From: Dehalococcoidales bacterium
GTDB taxonomy: Bacteria; Chloroflexota; Dehalococcoidia; Dehalococcoidales; UBA2162
Direction of reading: 5' to 3'
Assembly (NCBI GenBank): GCA_030648675.1
Contig: JAUSGV010000064.1
Location: 1-7,335, forward strand
Length of the DNA stretch: 7,335 nt
The stretch's first letter is position 1; each line of letters opens with the position of its first letter. Below the pieces are notes generated by a model. It was given only the letters and a program-made list of their open reading frames with translations. It was not told where the DNA came from and did no database searches. The position numbers and the translations under genes were made by a program. Below are positions 6,053 through 7,335 of the stretch, in pieces.

Positions 6053-6493
6053 ATGGATTCAAAATTTATTTTTTGGTGGCGTTGGTTAGTAGTGGCTGCG
6101 ATCGCTGAACTTTTATTTGGTCTGAGTTTGGTAACTTTACCCCATTCAACCCAGCAGTTTTTTAACTTTTTATTCTTTTCCTCAGACCAAGGCGCTCCAA
6201 TATTTGAAGTGGCCGCAGTCAATTACATCACGTTTGTTTGTGCGGTATTAGGAGCAGTAATGTGCGGTTGGGCGGTGTTACTTCTATATGTTCTCATAGG
6301 CCCATTTCGTCGCGGCCTGAGTGAAGGCTGGAATATGATTGCGGTGTCGTTAGGGGCATGGTTCGTGCCGGATACTGTTATTTCATTGTGGTCAGGATTC
6401 TGGCAAAACGCAGTGCTCAACCTAGTTTTTGGGATACTTTTTGCGATACCGCTAGTTGCTACCTACAGAGCATTTCATGATTCCGCACACTAG
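6053..6493 (+). CDS. Four-helix integral membrane protein of unknown function
   Basis: From ATG 6053 the protein is 146 residues. Hydrophobic segments at about residues 8-29, 55-83, 93-113 and 120-138 predict four transmembrane helices. The first begins after an aromatic-rich FIFWWRW, and a basic PFRRG loop follows helix 2, suggesting that loop is cytoplasmic. There is no signal peptide cut site and no catalytic or metal-binding motif I recognise. The size and topology resemble several small DUF families, but I cannot assign one. It lies 69 bases after cysE and 60 bases before the cupin-like gene, all co-directional, so it probably belongs to the same operon. A role as a membrane anchor, small permease or immunity/resistance factor for the cluster product would be speculation. 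Confidence 0.7.
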   Translation: MDSKFIFWWRWLVVAAIAELLFGLSLVTLPHSTQQFFNFLFFSSDQGAPIFEVAAVNYITFVCAVLGAVMCGWAVLLLYVLIGPFRRGLSEGWNMIAVSLGAWFVPDTVISLWSGFWQNAVLNLVFGILFAIPLVATYRAFHDSAH

Positions 6494-6553
6494 TGGAGTC
6501 GGATTTGTTTAATTCAAAAATTACTGATGAAATATAACTGATAAGGAGGATAT

Positions 6554-7335
6554 ATGGTTAATGCTACAACAATAAGTAACGGTGCTCGGTCGTTTCCAAC
6601 GGTCGATATCAACTCGGCCCCCCAAATCGATTTGCAGACGCGAATCAGTTATTGGACAAATTTTCTTCATCGGTATTACTTCTTAGGCCGAAAAAAATAT
6701 GGAGCCTATGGATCTGAGGCTTCTATGCAACGGTTGCGGAAAATCGAAACCCAGATCAAAGAACAGTCCTTGCCGTACGGAGATGCGCCTACATTGCCGG
6801 TTCCAGAGTTGAGGATTGAGGACATAACACCGGAAGAATTTCATCGTGTTTACCTCGAGCAGAATACGCCCGTTGTTTTCAAGGGAATGGCAAAGGAGTG
6901 GGCTGCTGTCAAGAATTGGAGCCCAGAGTTTTTTGCAAAGGAATATGGTGACGAAAAGGTTTCTACTCGAGTTCGCGCAAATGAGCTCAATGAAGAGGCG
7001 TTACGCTATTTGGATTTGCCACTTTCTGAAGTTGTAGAAAACATCAAGCAAGGCGGAACGTATTATCCGGGGCATACCGAAGATCTGTTCAACCGCAACC
7101 CTGAACTTAGAAATGCGCTCGATTTGAAAACTCTTGGAGAATATTTAAGCACTCGGGACAAACGTATCATGTCAACCCAGCTTTTCCTGTCTGGCGGTGG
7201 TGTGCGATCCGGATGGCATTGCACTGGCGGACCGAACTTGTTCACCATGGTTCAAGGGCGGAAGGAGTGGACATTGGTGCATCCTAACCATTCCATGTTT
7301 ATGCACCCGATTACGCGGAAAGACATGTTTTACGC
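6554..7335 (+). CDS. JmjC/cupin-8-like 2-oxoglutarate oxygenase, 5' part (runs off right edge)
   Basis: AAGGAGGA (6543-6550) precedes ATG 6554, and the frame stays open for 260 codons to the window edge. Residues 88-131 (from IEDITPEEF through NTPVVFKGMAKEW to FFAKEYGD) are the typical entry to FIH-like cupin-8/JmjC domains. Residues 208-243 form the metal/cosubstrate strands. By spacing, H222 matches FIH H199, N228 matches N205 and K237 matches K214, the lysine that holds 2-oxoglutarate. The position of the iron-binding Asp (FIH D201) is Thr224, so the HxD motif reads H-C-T. The distal His lies beyond the window. Family members hydroxylate proteins or small molecules using Fe(II), O2 and 2-oxoglutarate; the Thr makes ordinary activity uncertain. 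An N-terminal region of about 85 residues precedes the domain and is not recognised. Confidence 0.75.
   Translation, partial: MVNATTISNGARSFPTVDINSAPQIDLQTRISYWTNFLHRYYFLGRKKYGAYGSEASMQRLRKIETQIKEQSLPYGDAPTLPVPELRIEDITPEEFHRVYLEQNTPVVFKGMAKEWAAVKNWSPEFFAKEYGDEKVSTRVRANELNEEALRYLDLPLSEVVENIKQGGTYYPGHTEDLFNRNPELRNALDLKTLGEYLSTRDKRIMSTQLFLSGGGVRSGWHCTGGPNLFTMVQGRKEWTLVHPNHSMFMHPITRKDMFY

Noticed and set aside
6523..6542. ACTGAT direct repeat, 14 bases apart, before the cupin-like gene
   Set aside because: Only six bases repeated twice in an AT-rich spacer, with no convincing promoter around it.

Overview
The window reads as part of a Gram-negative (proteobacterial) accessory locus: there is an outer-membrane beta-barrel with a signal peptide, a LolA-like periplasmic/outer-membrane protein, and canonical GGAG-type ribosome binding sites. 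The genus cannot be fixed from sequence alone. Base composition looks moderate throughout (by eye, not counted). Every convincing gene is on the + strand. I see no rRNA, tRNA, CRISPR array, transposase or IS end.

Layout. Positions 1-2009 hold the end of a cell-envelope operon: the 3' part of a LolA-like 'outer membrane lipoprotein-sorting' gene, joined by an ATGA overlap to a DUF1302-like outer-membrane beta-barrel. Such pairs commonly sit beside an MMPL/RND transporter, which would lie upstream and is not visible. Positions 2010-2182 are a 173-base gap with a plausible sigma70-type promoter (TTGACA, 16 bases, TATGAA). A perfect 6+4+6 inverted repeat lies over its -35 box, and two small hairpins lie in the presumed leader.

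From 2183 to the right edge runs a tightly packed set of enzymes. In order they are: a haem-oxygenase-like diiron oxidase/oxygenase (HDO) family protein; a zinc-ribbon PP-loop ATP pyrophosphatase resembling N-acetyl sugar amidotransferases; a dienelactone-hydrolase-family alpha/beta hydrolase with its full Cys-Asp-His set (26-base overlap with the gene before); a serine O-acetyltransferase (CysE type); a four-helix membrane protein; and the first 260 codons of a JmjC/cupin-8-like 2-oxoglutarate oxygenase in which the usual HxD iron motif reads H-C-T.

How they may work together (inference). Two different putative non-haem iron oxygenases, an ATP-dependent adenylating enzyme, a hydrolase and an enzyme making O-acetylserine, all co-directional and beside an envelope/export pair, look like a small-molecule biosynthetic cluster rather than housekeeping genes. 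O-acetylserine or cysteine is a natural candidate precursor. I cannot match the combination to a named pathway, so this is the best candidate for an undescribed system. The cluster continues beyond the right edge.
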